Shown here: in pieces, positions 25,710 to 34,766 of the stretch
Numbering within the stretch: the stretch's first letter is position 1
How the letters are laid out: each line of letters begins with the position of its first letter
Assembly: GCF_918814575.1 (NCBI RefSeq)
Contig: NZ_CAKKNS010000002.1
Coordinates: 1 to 64,000, forward strand
From: Periweissella fabaria
Lineage (GTDB): Bacteria > Bacillota > Bacilli > Lactobacillales > Lactobacillaceae
Reading direction: 5' to 3'
Length of the DNA stretch: 64,000 nucleotides
The notes under the pieces: model-generated
Told to the model about the DNA's origin: nothing
The model's database searches: none
The model's input: the letters and a program-made list of their open reading frames with translations, nothing else
Made by a program: the position numbers and the translations under genes

Positions 25710-26879
25710 ATGACAGAAAATAAATCAAAGAAAATAAACTATTTGGATTGGTATATTGCCATTCCAAGTCTTTTATTGTCCTTATTTGGAATAGTAAATG
25801 TCTATTCCGCAAGTTCGAATATGGCATCAGGTTCGGCTTTAAGTTACTTAATTAAGCAAGTCATTTTTGCAGCCGTTGGTATTGGTAGTGCAGCATTCAT
25901 GTTCAGTATTAATTTGGATCATTTACGAAATACCAAAATTCGAAGAATCTCGATTGGATTTTTAATATTTTTACTTTTGGTTGCTCGTTTTGTTTCACCA
26001 GAGATTAACGGGGCGCACGGTTGGATTATGCTAGCTGGATTTGGCTTGCAACCTGCTGAATTTGCCAAGGTACTCCTAGTGTTATATTTTGCTAATTTTT
26101 TTGAGCGGCGACCTTATGATCCTAATCGATTAGGGGCAACAACATTCAATTGGCAAAGGTGGGTGTGGCCAGTTTTGATTGTGGGTATTATCTTTTTGAT
26201 GCCCGACAATGGGAATGCGGCGATTTGTAGTTTTATTATTTTAGTGATGTTAGTATCTGTAGGTTTTAATTACTTATGGGCATTGGGAATGTTTTTAGCC
26301 GGAATTATTGGTTGGGCATTTTTGCCGCTTTTAGTTAAGGCATTACATATTGACCCAACTCACTATACACTAGCTCGTTTGGTGGCGTTTGTTAATCCGT
26401 GGGAATATATCCAAACATCGGGTGCCCAATTAATTAACTCATACTATGCGATTAGTAATGGGGGACTTTTTGGTGTTGGTTTAGGAAATTCAATTCAAAA
26501 GACCGGCTACTTACCAGAACCGAACACTGATTTTATTATGGCCGTTATTGCTGAGGAATGGGGTGCAGTTGTGGTTGTGTTAATTCTTGCAATGCTAGCC
26601 TGGATTATTGGCCGGATGGTTCAACTATCAAATCACACGGATAATGTGTTTATGCGGACGATTTTGATGGGGGCAAGTGCCTACATTACGATTCAAGTGT
26701 TATTTAATTTAGGGGCGGTATCTGGATTACTACCAATTACTGGGGTGACATTCCCATTTATGTCTTATGGTGGTTCATCAGCATTAGTTATTGGGACAAT
26801 GATTGGATTAGCACTAAATGCAAGTGCCACAATTAATCGCCAACGAGACAATGGCAAATTAAAGGCAGTACATGCATAG
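25710..26879 (+). CDS. ftsW: FtsW/RodA/SpoVE-family peptidoglycan polymerase (probably FtsW)
   Basis: This SEDS glycosyltransferase polymerises lipid II at the division site. The 389-residue protein has about ten hydrophobic segments. It carries the SEDS features AHGWIMLAGFGLQPAEFAKV (about 102-121), GGLFGVGLGNSIQK, PEPNTDFIMAVIAEEWG and PITGVTFPFMSYGGSSAL. FtsW rather than RodA is inferred from the neighbours (ylbG, rsmD, coaD, sepM, then ftsA-ftsZ). It begins 55 bases after uvrC. Confidence 0.88.
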   Translation: MTENKSKKINYLDWYIAIPSLLLSLFGIVNVYSASSNMASGSALSYLIKQVIFAAVGIGSAAFMFSINLDHLRNTKIRRISIGFLIFLLLVARFVSPEINGAHGWIMLAGFGLQPAEFAKVLLVLYFANFFERRPYDPNRLGATTFNWQRWVWPVLIVGIIFLMPDNGNAAICSFIILVMLVSVGFNYLWALGMFLAGIIGWAFLPLLVKALHIDPTHYTLARLVAFVNPWEYIQTSGAQLINSYYAISNGGLFGVGLGNSIQKTGYLPEPNTDFIMAVIAEEWGAVVVVLILAMLAWIIGRMVQLSNHTDNVFMRTILMGASAYITIQVLFNLGAVSGLLPITGVTFPFMSYGGSSALVIGTMIGLALNASATINRQRDNGKLKAVHA

Positions 26880-26890
26880 GAGGAGTTTCA

Positions 26891-27208
26891 ATGGAGCAAA
26901 CATTTAATGCTACAACACGTCGAAGCTTGATTGTGTATATGCGTAATTTACGTCAGGTTCGTAACTTACGTCGGTATGGCAATGTTGAATACGTATCACG
27001 TCGGATGCGGTATGTTGTGTTATATATGAACGATGAAAAATTATTAGCAAATCAAGATAAAATTGAACAATTAGGATTTGTTTTACGCACACAAATTTCA
27101 GTGCGCCCAGATTTAAATGTTAATTTACAAGCCGACAATGAAGATCGTGGCTTTTCACTGGAAGATACTGAAACATTAGAAGTTCCAAATGAGGGAGTAG
27201 AGATTTAA
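26891..27208 (+). CDS. YlbG family protein (DUF2129)
   Basis: The 105-residue protein has the YlbG features RRSLIVYMRNLRQVRNLRRYG, VEYVSRRMRYVVLYMN and VRPDLNVNL. The small, basic alpha/beta domain is conserved across Bacilli; function unknown. An aggagg site lies 7 bases before ATG 26891. The final base of its stop codon overlaps the ATG of rsmD, which suggests translational coupling. The acidic C-terminal tail (about 78-105) extends past the conserved domain. Confidence 0.87.
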   Translation: MEQTFNATTRRSLIVYMRNLRQVRNLRRYGNVEYVSRRMRYVVLYMNDEKLLANQDKIEQLGFVLRTQISVRPDLNVNLQADNEDRGFSLEDTETLEVPNEGVEI

Positions 27209-27765
27209 TGCGAATTATTGCAGGAGAATTTGGGGGCCGACCTTTAAAAGCGGTACCCGGTATGGCAACACGACCAACAACTGATAAGGTTAAAGAAGCA
27301 ATGTTTAGTATGATTGGTCCATATTTTGATGGTGGTAATAGCTTAGATTTATTTGCCGGTTCAGGTGGTTTATCAATTGAAGCTGTTTCACGTGGAATTG
27401 AGCATGCGTATTTAATTGATAAACAATTTGCAGCGATTAAGACCATTAAAGAAAATGTTGCTGTGACAAAAGCACCTGAACGGTTTACGGTAACTAAACG
27501 TGATGCGCGGGCTGCTTTACAAGAATTGAGTGGACAAGGGTTACAATTTGATTTGATTTTTTTAGATCCACCGTATGCTAAACAGCAAATTTTAAAAGAT
27601 ATTGAGTTAATGGTGCAATTAAATCTATTGGCAGATAACGCAATTATTGTTGCAGAAACTGATCAAAAAGCAGATTTGTATGACGAAATTGCGCATTTTT
27701 CAATTACACATCAAAAGAATTACGGTATTACAGAAGTAACGGTATATCAATTTGAAGGGATGTAA
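27208..27765 (+). CDS. rsmD: 16S rRNA (guanine966-N2)-methyltransferase
   Basis: RsmD methylates G966 of 16S rRNA using SAM. The 185-residue protein begins MRIIAGEFGGRPLKA and has TRPTTDKVKEAMFSMI, the SAM-binding motif LDLFAGSGGLSIEAVSRG (about 47-64) and the amino-methyltransferase catalytic motif LIFLDPPYAKQQ (about 116-127). It overlaps ylbG by one base and is 5 bases from coaD, the usual ylbG-rsmD-coaD cluster of Firmicutes. Confidence 0.96.
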   Translation: MRIIAGEFGGRPLKAVPGMATRPTTDKVKEAMFSMIGPYFDGGNSLDLFAGSGGLSIEAVSRGIEHAYLIDKQFAAIKTIKENVAVTKAPERFTVTKRDARAALQELSGQGLQFDLIFLDPPYAKQQILKDIELMVQLNLLADNAIIVAETDQKADLYDEIAHFSITHQKNYGITEVTVYQFEGM

Positions 27766-27770
27766 ATATT

Positions 27771-28253
27771 ATGAAGATCGCATTGTATCCAGGGAGCTTT
27801 GATCCATTAACGAATGGCCACTTAGATATTATTCAACGCGCGAGTAATTTATTTGATCACTTAATTATTGGTGTTGGAACAAACACAAGTAAGAAACCTT
27901 TATTCTCAACATCAGAAAAGATTAAGCTAATCAAAGAGGTCACAGCGATATTTAAGAATGTGGATGTCATTGAAATTAGTGGCTTAACCGTTGATGTGAT
28001 GGATAATTTGAATGCTAATTATTTAGTACGTGGTTTGCGTAACGAAAATGATTATTTATATGAACGGGACATTGCCGAGATGAATCGTAGTTTACGCCCA
28101 GATATTGAAACGGTTATTTTAATGGCCCATCACGAGAATCAAAATATTGCCTCAAGCATGATTAAAGAAATTGCCCATTTTGGTGGGGATGTTTCCACGT
28201 TAGTTCCTAAAGCCATTAATGATGCTTTAGAAGATAAACACACGCATAGTTAA
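27771..28253 (+). CDS. coaD: Phosphopantetheine adenylyltransferase
   Basis: CoaD catalyses the penultimate step of coenzyme A synthesis, joining ATP and 4'-phosphopantetheine to dephospho-CoA. The 160-residue protein starts with KIALYPGSFDPLTNGHLDII, with the TxGH nucleotidyltransferase motif (about 15-18). It also has LVRGLRNENDYLYERDIAEMN and ends with ASSMIKEIAHFGGDVSTLVP. Length is typical. Confidence 0.97.
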   Translation: MKIALYPGSFDPLTNGHLDIIQRASNLFDHLIIGVGTNTSKKPLFSTSEKIKLIKEVTAIFKNVDVIEISGLTVDVMDNLNANYLVRGLRNENDYLYERDIAEMNRSLRPDIETVILMAHHENQNIASSMIKEIAHFGGDVSTLVPKAINDALEDKHTHS

Positions 28254-28269
28254 GTGACGGGGATGATTA

Positions 28270-29307
28270 ATGAAAAAAAAGCATAGATTTATTAAATGGG
28301 GCTTACCGTTTATTTTGGTAATCGGATTATTAGCAGGCTTTTTTTGGCCGATTAATTCATATATTGAAACACCGGGAGGAGCTAGTGATTTAAAACCATT
28401 TGTTCAAATCGCAGGGCATCCTGATAAGACCAAAGGTAAATATATGATAACTTATGTGCAATTGGCAGGGGCAACACCGTTTAAGTTATTAGCAGCCCAT
28501 TTTGATCCCCATGCATCAATTGATAAGGCGCAAGATATTACCGGTGGTGTTGATAATGCCACGTATAATCAAGTTCAAAATTTTTACATGCAAAATGCCA
28601 TTAATGAAGCGGTAGCAGTTGCATTTAAGGCGGCGGATAAGCCAGTAACTTCAAAGTATATTGGTATTTTTATTACTGATATTAATCCCAAGTCACATTT
28701 TAATAAAACGTTAAAAGTGGGCGATACCGTTACCAAAGTTGATGGACAACACTTTGATAATGCCAAAGGCTATCAAACATTTTTAGCGACTAAGAAGCCT
28801 AATGATGAGGTTACGGTAACGTATATTCGAAATCAAAAGATGCATACAACCACGCAAAAGTTAATGGATATTGGTGGCCGTGCGGGACTGGGGATTGTCT
28901 TAGCTGATAATGTTGACGTTAGTACGACACCAACTGTAAAAGTCGATCCTGGTTCAATTGGTGGTCCTTCAGGAGGATTGATGTTTAGTCTTCAAATTTA
29001 TGATCAATTAACGGGTAAAAATATTCGTAATGGTCGAAATATTGCAGGGACTGGTACCATTGCACTAGATGGTTCAGTTGGTGAAATTGGTGGTATCGAT
29101 AAGAAAATTATCGCTGCTAAAAATGCAGGCGCCACGATATTCTTTGCTCCGTATATTCCGCCAACTAAAATTAATAAATTAATTGATGGTGGGGCCACTA
29201 ATTATCAAGTTGCTGTGGCGACAGCCAAAAAATATGCACCCGATTTAAAAGTGGTACCAGTAACCAATTTTGCAGAAGCTATAAAGTATCTCGAACAAAC
29301 TAAATAA
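28270..29307 (+). CDS. SepM/YlbL family PDZ-Lon serine protease
   Basis: The 345-residue membrane-anchored protease has one N-terminal transmembrane segment (about 10-28). A PDZ domain (about 125-210, GIFITDINPKSHF, LKVGDTVTKVDGQ) and a Lon-type proteolytic domain follow. The catalytic serine is in GSIGGPSGGLMFSL (near 238), and the lysine of the Ser-Lys dyad is in GGIDKKIIAAKNAGA (near 280). Related proteins process signal peptides (SepM) or secreted proteins in streptococci and Bacillus. It follows coaD at 16 bases, the Bacillus ylbI-ylbL neighbourhood. Confidence 0.92.
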   Translation: MKKKHRFIKWGLPFILVIGLLAGFFWPINSYIETPGGASDLKPFVQIAGHPDKTKGKYMITYVQLAGATPFKLLAAHFDPHASIDKAQDITGGVDNATYNQVQNFYMQNAINEAVAVAFKAADKPVTSKYIGIFITDINPKSHFNKTLKVGDTVTKVDGQHFDNAKGYQTFLATKKPNDEVTVTYIRNQKMHTTTQKLMDIGGRAGLGIVLADNVDVSTTPTVKVDPGSIGGPSGGLMFSLQIYDQLTGKNIRNGRNIAGTGTIALDGSVGEIGGIDKKIIAAKNAGATIFFAPYIPPTKINKLIDGGATNYQVAVATAKKYAPDLKVVPVTNFAEAIKYLEQTK

Positions 29308-29366
29308 GTTGATGCTAATGCTGAATGGCTGAATGGATTACAGGTCCTCTGAGATGAAAAATAAAT

Positions 29367-29408
29367 AAAAAAAGCGTATAGTTAAGGCCTAACTGTACGC
29401 TTTTTTTA
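29367..29408 (+). terminator. Terminator after the sepM-like gene
   Basis: The stem aaaaaagcgtatagtta/taactgtacgctttttt, with one wobble, and a T run. It ends the uvrC-to-sepM block and insulates the ftsA cluster. Confidence 0.88.
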
Positions 29409-29497
29409 TAGTACAATTCTTGATAAGAACTATTTAAATAAATGTCAATAAATATAGCTGTATATCACAAATTTTTGTCCATTTAAATAGAAATCTA

Positions 29498-29506
29498 TGC
29501 TAAAAT
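29498..29506 (+). promoter_or_regulatory. Extended -10 promoter of the ftsA cluster
   Basis: TGC-TAAAAT (TAAAAT at 29501-29506) in the context tatgctaaaattata, shared almost exactly with the region before rnjB. It lies 66 bases before the ftsA start. Confidence 0.5.
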
Positions 29507-29571
29507 TATACAGTATATAATATTACAAACTTAACTTAAAAGTGTTGGAACTTAGGGGGGGATTACCTCAG

Positions 29572-30945
29572 ATGCATAACAATGAAATTTACGTTGGCCT
29601 AGATATTGGAACAGCAATGATAAAGGTAATTGTTGTTGAAACACAAGCTAGTCAGGTGAACGTTATCAGCGTTGGTAACGTACCGTCACAAGGCGTTAAA
29701 CGTGGTGTGATTGTCGATATCAACGAGACAGCAGCTGCAATTAAAGCAGCTGTTGAGCAAGCAGCAACAAAAGCAAATATTCAAATTGACGAGGTTGTGG
29801 CAGGAATTCCAGCCAACCAATTAAAAATAGAACAAATTCAAGGTATGACAGCCATTTCTAATGAAAATAAGCGAATTTCTTATGATGATGTTCGTGAAGT
29901 AGCACGCCAAGCGTTAATTAGTAATTTACCACCAGAACGGGAAATTATTGATGTGCTCCCATCAGAATTTATTGTTGATGGTTTTGATGGCATTAGTGAT
30001 CCGTATGACATGGTCGGTGTTCGATTAGAAATGCGTGGAATTGCATTTACTGGTCCCAAAACGATTACACATAATGTGCGTATGGCGGTTGAACGTGCAG
30101 GCCTTAAACTTCGTGAATTTGTGGTAACCCCCTTAGCCGTTGGTCGGACTGCCTTAAATGACGGTGAACAAGACTTTGGGACAGTTTTAATTGATATGGG
30201 TGCTGGTCAAACGACTGCAACAGTTATTCATGATCACCAATTAAAATTTATTACGGTTGACCAAGAAGGTGGTGAATATATCACACGTGATATATCAACC
30301 GTCTTGAATACAACCTACGAATACGCTGATAAAGCCAAACGTGATTACGGTTGTGCTGATCCAACGTTAACGTCAGAAGAAAATGAATTTTTAATTGAAA
30401 GTGTTGGTCAACATGAACCAATGCGTGTTTCTGAAAAATATTTATCAGAAATTATTGAAGCACGGGTAGATCAAATATTTTCAAAATTATTCAAACAGCT
30501 TCAACCTACAGGAGCACTTGAGATGCCTGGTGGAATCGTCTTAACCGGTGGCTCATCACTATTAGGTGGAGTTCCCGAATTATTACAACAGATGTTTGGA
30601 ATGAATGTTCGTATTGAAGTTCCAAGTCAGATTGGTATTCGGCACCCAAGTTATATTGCAGGATTTGCAATTGCCCGCTATGCAGCGGCACAATCGCAAA
30701 CAGAACGCGTTGTTAAAGAAGTTATTTTTGGGAATCAGTTAACAACTGCACAACAAGATCAACCTGTGTTAGGGAAAGAAAAAAAACATGGCTTCTTCTT
30801 GTCAAATAACAGGGACGAAGATAAAAATCAAACGGAATCAAACACGTTTGATGAACAAGCCATGGAAGAAAATGATTTTCAACATGAACCACAAAAAAAT
30901 GTGAAGGACAAAGTCAGAAATTTCATTGCGAATTTCTTTGACTAA
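29572..30945 (+). CDS. ftsA: Cell division protein FtsA
   Basis: FtsA is an actin-like ATPase that anchors FtsZ filaments to the membrane. The 457-residue protein begins with [19 protein letters not shown] (phosphate-1 motif). It has [15 protein letters not shown] (phosphate-2, near 195) and [19 protein letters not shown] (adenosine motif, near 330). A C-terminal amphipathic segment ([11 protein letters not shown]) is the membrane-targeting helix. The start ATG 29572 has an aggggggg site 10 bases upstream; in-frame TTG 29542 does not fit the family start. It is 17 bases before ftsZ. Confidence 0.95.
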   Translation: MHNNEIYVGLDIGTAMIKVIVVETQASQVNVISVGNVPSQGVKRGVIVDINETAAAIKAAVEQAATKANIQIDEVVAGIPANQLKIEQIQGMTAISNENKRISYDDVREVARQALISNLPPEREIIDVLPSEFIVDGFDGISDPYDMVGVRLEMRGIAFTGPKTITHNVRMAVERAGLKLREFVVTPLAVGRTALNDGEQDFGTVLIDMGAGQTTATVIHDHQLKFITVDQEGGEYITRDISTVLNTTYEYADKAKRDYGCADPTLTSEENEFLIESVGQHEPMRVSEKYLSEIIEARVDQIFSKLFKQLQPTGALEMPGGIVLTGGSSLLGGVPELLQQMFGMNVRIEVPSQIGIRHPSYIAGFAIARYAAAQSQTERVVKEVIFGNQLTTAQQDQPVLGKEKKHGFFLSNNRDEDKNQTESNTFDEQAMEENDFQHEPQKNVKDKVRNFIANFFD

Positions 30946-30962
30946 AAATTGGAGGAAATAAC

Positions 30963-32219
30963 ATGGAATTCATGGTAGATGAAACCGAGCAATTCGGCGC
31001 AAAAATCAAAGTAATCGGTGTCGGTGGTGGTGGATCAAACGCCGTTAACCGGATGATTGAAGAAGGGGTTTCAGGAGTTGAATTCGTAGTTGCTAATACT
31101 GATGTCCAAGCTCTTGAAGCTTCACGGGCAGAAACTAAAATTCAATTGGGACCTAAACTTACTAAAGGTTTAGGTGCTGGCTCAAATCCAGAAGTTGGAA
31201 CAAAGGCGGCCCAAGAATCTGAACAAGATATTGCAGAAGCACTTGCCGGTGCCGACATGGTCTTTGTTACTGCCGGAATGGGTGGGGGTACTGGTAACGG
31301 TGCGGCCCCTGTTGTTGCTCGCATTGCCAAAGAACAAGGTGCTTTGACTGTTGGGGTGGTAACACGACCATTTACTTTTGAAGGACCTCGTCGTGGTCGT
31401 TATGCGGCTGAAGGTTTATCAAAGTTAAAGGAAAATGTTGATACTTTAATTGTGATTGCCAATAACCGTTTATTGGAAATTGTTGATAAAAAAGCCCCAA
31501 TGATGGAAGCTTTTAAAGAAGCAGATAATGTTCTTCGTCAAGGGGTTCAAGGGATTTCTGATTTGATTATGAACCCTGGATTCATTAACCTTGACTTTGC
31601 CGATGTTAAGACGGTGATGTCAAACCAAGGAACTGCATTGATGGGAATCGGTGCTTCTAATGGCGAAAATCGTGCGTCAGAAGCAACTAAAAAAGCAATC
31701 TCATCACCATTACTTGAAGCTGAAATTGCTGGTGCTGAACAAGTGTTGCTTAACATTACTGGTGGCCCTGATATGTCACTTTATGAAGCCCAATCAGCAT
31801 CTGATGTTGTTGCGCAAGCTGCTGGGACAGAAGTTAACATTATTTTCGGAACGTCAATTGACATGGAAATGAATGAAGAAGTACGGGTAACTGTAATTGC
31901 AACTGGTATTGAAAATGGTAAACCAGCCTCAACGCAAAAGACCGTTTCAGTATTTGAACGTGCAACAGAACCACTTCCAACTGAAAATATGCAAGCTCCT
32001 GAACCAAAGCAAGCGGCACCGGCAAATCAAGATCGCTTTGAGGGTTGGAATGATTTACAATCACGCTCAGTCTTAGACGATCCTGAAACAAACAATCAGT
32101 TTTCAGGAATTGAAAAGCCTGAATTTAAAGTATTCAATACCAATGAAGCAACGTCACAAGCTGACGACAATGATGAAGGTGATTTAAGTACCCCAGTATT
32201 TTTCAAGCGTCGGAAGTAA
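30963..32219 (+). CDS. ftsZ: Cell division protein FtsZ
   Basis: FtsZ is the tubulin-like GTPase that forms the cytokinetic ring. The 418-residue protein has [17 protein letters not shown] (about 15-31) and the tubulin signature [15 protein letters not shown] (about 107-121). It also carries the T5-T6 and synergy regions [18 protein letters not shown] and [15 protein letters not shown]. The disordered linker (about 320-405) leads to a C-terminal peptide, [10 protein letters not shown]. The G-box has Asn where many bacteria have Thr (GGGTGTG). A ggagg site precedes ATG 30963. sepF follows 23 bases later. Confidence 0.97.
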   Translation: MEFMVDETEQFGAKIKVIGVGGGGSNAVNRMIEEGVSGVEFVVANTDVQALEASRAETKIQLGPKLTKGLGAGSNPEVGTKAAQESEQDIAEALAGADMVFVTAGMGGGTGNGAAPVVARIAKEQGALTVGVVTRPFTFEGPRRGRYAAEGLSKLKENVDTLIVIANNRLLEIVDKKAPMMEAFKEADNVLRQGVQGISDLIMNPGFINLDFADVKTVMSNQGTALMGIGASNGENRASEATKKAISSPLLEAEIAGAEQVLLNITGGPDMSLYEAQSASDVVAQAAGTEVNIIFGTSIDMEMNEEVRVTVIATGIENGKPASTQKTVSVFERATEPLPTENMQAPEPKQAAPANQDRFEGWNDLQSRSVLDDPETNNQFSGIEKPEFKVFNTNEATSQADDNDEGDLSTPVFFKRRK

Positions 32220-32242
32220 TTTAAAAACGAACAGGAGTGGTA

Positions 32243-32683
32243 ATGGCAATTAATTTACGCAATTTTTTTAATTTAGGTGATGACTTCGATGATGAACCAG
32301 TGCGGGAAAACTTTGAAACAGGATCTCAGCTAAATAATGCTGCTAAGCAAGAGCCAGCTCGTGTTCGTCGACAAAATGTAGTATCAATGGCTGAAAAAAG
32401 GGGCTTAGCAAGCGATGAAAATCGTAAGATCGTGCTTTTTGCCCCCAAAGCATATTCAGACGTTAAAGAAATCACAGACAATTTATTGTCAAATCAAGCT
32501 GTAATTGTTAATTTTTCAACGATTGATGATGCGCAAGCAAAACGGATTGTTGATTTTTTAACCGGAGCTGTTTTTGCAATTAATGGTGAAATTCAACGAG
32601 TTGACGATGCCATTTTCTTAGTAACACCACCTAACTATGTTATAAGTGGTGAAGTTTCATCGACTAATCACTTGAATGATTAG
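32243..32683 (+). CDS. sepF: Cell division protein SepF
   Basis: SepF bundles FtsZ filaments and tethers them to the membrane. The 146-residue protein has an N-terminal amphipathic membrane-binding segment (INLRNFFNLGDDF), an acidic/polar linker, and the conserved core (about 55-140, IVLFAPKAYSDVKEITDNLLSN, RIVDFLTGAVFAINGEIQRV). ATG 32243 with an aggag site is chosen over GTG 32237. It is part of the ftsA-ftsZ-sepF-yggT-ylmH-divIVA set. Confidence 0.94.
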   Translation: MAINLRNFFNLGDDFDDEPVRENFETGSQLNNAAKQEPARVRRQNVVSMAEKRGLASDENRKIVLFAPKAYSDVKEITDNLLSNQAVIVNFSTIDDAQAKRIVDFLTGAVFAINGEIQRVDDAIFLVTPPNYVISGEVSSTNHLND

Positions 32684-32701
32684 TCTTTAGGGAGAACGTG
32701 C

Positions 32702-32971
32702 ATGATTTTTTACACAATCTTAAATCTTATTAACATAATTATCCAAGTGTATACGTGGTTAATTATTGCGAATGCGTTAATGAGTTGGTTACCAGGTGCT
32801 TATCAATCAAAACTTGGGCAACTTATTACGCGGTTAGTACGACCATTTTTAGATATTTTTCGATTTATACCAACCTTTGGAGGCATTGATTTTTCTCCAC
32901 TAGTTGCCATTATCGTGCTAGAAATGGCCCAATACGGATTAATAGCGGTATTTCGCTTACTTATAAATTAA
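32702..32971 (+). CDS. YggT family membrane protein (YlmG)
   Basis: The 89-residue protein has two hydrophobic segments and the YggT features YTWLIIANALMSWLPGA and ITRLVRPFLDIFRFIPTFGGIDFSP. Members lie beside sepF in Firmicutes and affect chromosome or division organisation, but a mechanism is not known. It is 18 bases from sepF and cotranscribed. Confidence 0.92.
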   Translation: MIFYTILNLINIIIQVYTWLIIANALMSWLPGAYQSKLGQLITRLVRPFLDIFRFIPTFGGIDFSPLVAIIVLEMAQYGLIAVFRLLIN

Positions 32972-32995
32972 TATTTACTATGAAAGGTGAGTCAA

Positions 32996-33793
32996 ATGGT
33001 TGACGATACAAGGATTACGCAGCATTTTCGTTCGGATGAAATCGGTTTTATCGAGCAAGTTCAAGGATGGATTCGCCAGGCAAATGATGAGTATCGCCCA
33101 ATTTTGACTCACTTTTTAAATCCACGTGAACGCTTAATTGCAACTAGCTTAGTCAATCGTGAAGATGAACTTAAATATGCGACTAATGGTGGTTTTGCAA
33201 ATGCTGAAATGCAACGGATGTTAATTTATCCAAGCTATCATGTCGTTGAAATCGCTGATTTTGAATTACAAGCATTACAAATCGTTTATCCAGTTAAGTT
33301 TGCAGAAATTAAACATCATCAAATTTTAGGCACCCTAGCTAATCAAGGGATAGAACGAAATGTCTTTGGTGATATCGTAGGCAACGATGACATTTGGCAA
33401 TTTGTTGTTGAAAAGAAAATGGTTGATTTTTTCAATCTACAAATTGATCATATTGGTAAAATTAAAGTTCATTTAACGCCGATTGAATTAGCTGCTGTCA
33501 ACCAACCAACAGATGATTGGGAAGCAATGACAACGACAGTAGCATCACTACGGCTAGATACTGTAATTTCAACGTGCTTTAATTTTTCGCGTAGTCGGAT
33601 TAAAGAACATATTGAATCTGGTAATGTACGTGTTAATTGGCGTGAATTGAATAAGCCGGATTATGAATTAGCGGTTAGTGATGTCGTTTCGGTTCGTGGA
33701 TTTGGCCGTTTGCAAATCACAGAAGTGAATGGTTTAACTAAAAAAGATAAAATAAAGATAACAGTTGCGATAATTCAAAATAAAAAGAAGTGA
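32996..33793 (+). CDS. YlmH family RNA-binding protein (S4 domain)
   Basis: The 265-residue protein has the YlmH architecture: an N-terminal region (FIEQVQGWIRQANDEYRPILTHFLNPRE) and a central YlmH RNA-binding domain (ILGTLANQGIERNVFGDI). A C-terminal S4 domain follows (LRLDTVISTCFNFSRSRIKEHIESGNVRVNW, about 180-210). In other Firmicutes YlmH has been linked to recycling of stalled 50S subunits. ATG 32996 with a gaaaggtga site is chosen; GTG 32987 overlaps that site. divIVA follows 10 bases later. Confidence 0.92.
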   Translation: MVDDTRITQHFRSDEIGFIEQVQGWIRQANDEYRPILTHFLNPRERLIATSLVNREDELKYATNGGFANAEMQRMLIYPSYHVVEIADFELQALQIVYPVKFAEIKHHQILGTLANQGIERNVFGDIVGNDDIWQFVVEKKMVDFFNLQIDHIGKIKVHLTPIELAAVNQPTDDWEAMTTTVASLRLDTVISTCFNFSRSRIKEHIESGNVRVNWRELNKPDYELAVSDVVSVRGFGRLQITEVNGLTKKDKIKITVAIIQNKKK

Positions 33794-33803
33794 GGAAGAA
33801 TTA

Positions 33804-34529
33804 ATGGCATTAACACCAATTGACATTCAAAATAAAGAATTCACTAAAGTTGGCCGTAAAGGTTATGAGGCGGCTGAAGTTAATAACTACTTAGATGAAG
33901 TTATTAATGACTTTGCAGCGGTTGTTGAAGAAAATCAACAGTTGAAGACGCAAGTGGCTGATTATGAAGCTAACGATACGCAAATTGAAGAAATGAAACA
34001 ATCAGTAACACAATCAATTTTAGTTGCTCAAGAAGCCGCTGATCGTTTGAAACGGACGGCAGATGAATCAGCTAAAAAAACATTAGCTAAGGCCCAAGAA
34101 GAAGCCCACCGCTTAGTCGAAGAAGCTTTAACTAAATCTAATGCAATGCTTGCAGATGCTGAAAGTAAATCAACTGAGATGTTGTCTAAAGCAGCACTTG
34201 AAAATGAAAAGTTGATAGTTGAAACTGATGCAATTAAGCGTGATACCTTAGAATTTAAGGATAAGTCTTTGGCGCTTTTACAAGCACAAATGGAAATGAT
34301 TCAAAGCCAAGATTGGGCTGGACTTACAACTGAACAAGGATTTACGAATGCACCAGCAACTCGTAAATATCTTGAAGAAAATGAAACTAAAGTTATTGAC
34401 ATTCCAGCAGAAGATAGCGTAAACTCAAACTTGGCAACTGACGTTACGCCAACTGATGATGTTGCAGATGATCAAAACTCAAAAACATTCATCGTTATGC
34501 CAGATGTTACAGCTGGCGATAAAGATTAA
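33804..34529 (+). CDS. divIVA: DivIVA domain cell-division protein
   Basis: DivIVA recognises curved membrane at poles and septa and recruits division or polar factors. The 241-residue protein starts with LTPIDIQNKEFTKVGRKGYEAAEVNNYLDEV, the membrane-binding DivIVA N-domain. A long coiled coil (about 45-165, heptad-rich in A/E/K/L/Q) and an acidic Thr/Asp-rich tail follow. An aggaaga site precedes ATG. It ends the division cluster; ileS follows after a T-box. Confidence 0.93.
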   Translation: MALTPIDIQNKEFTKVGRKGYEAAEVNNYLDEVINDFAAVVEENQQLKTQVADYEANDTQIEEMKQSVTQSILVAQEAADRLKRTADESAKKTLAKAQEEAHRLVEEALTKSNAMLADAESKSTEMLSKAALENEKLIVETDAIKRDTLEFKDKSLALLQAQMEMIQSQDWAGLTTEQGFTNAPATRKYLEENETKVIDIPAEDSVNSNLATDVTPTDDVADDQNSKTFIVMPDVTAGDKD

Positions 34530-34539
34530 ACAATACGAA

Positions 34540-34738
34540 GCATGTTAGTGCAAATGACAATTAATATCCTTTAGTGAGCTAAGAGTAAGTGAAAACTTAG
34601 TAGGCCCTATTAATTCGTGATTATCAATTCGTATTTTAACAATTGCATACTTTAATGAGGGCTTTTTAGCCGAATTAGGGTGGTACCACGATTAAAAAGT
34701 CGTCCCTGTGTTCAATTTTTGAACGCGGGGGCGTTTTT
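34540..34738 (+). promoter_or_regulatory. T-box leader of ileS
   Basis: The leader contains the T-box sequence agggtggtaccacg (34677-34690) and a terminator stem at 34700-34732 (cgtccctgtgttca/tgaacgcgggggcg) followed by ttttta. Uncharged tRNA-Ile should stabilise the antiterminator and raise ileS expression. TGGT in the T-box matches an A73 tRNA. I could not fix the specifier codon with certainty by eye. Confidence 0.92.
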
Positions 34739-34766
34739 ATTTAATAAAAAACAAGGAGAATTGTAG

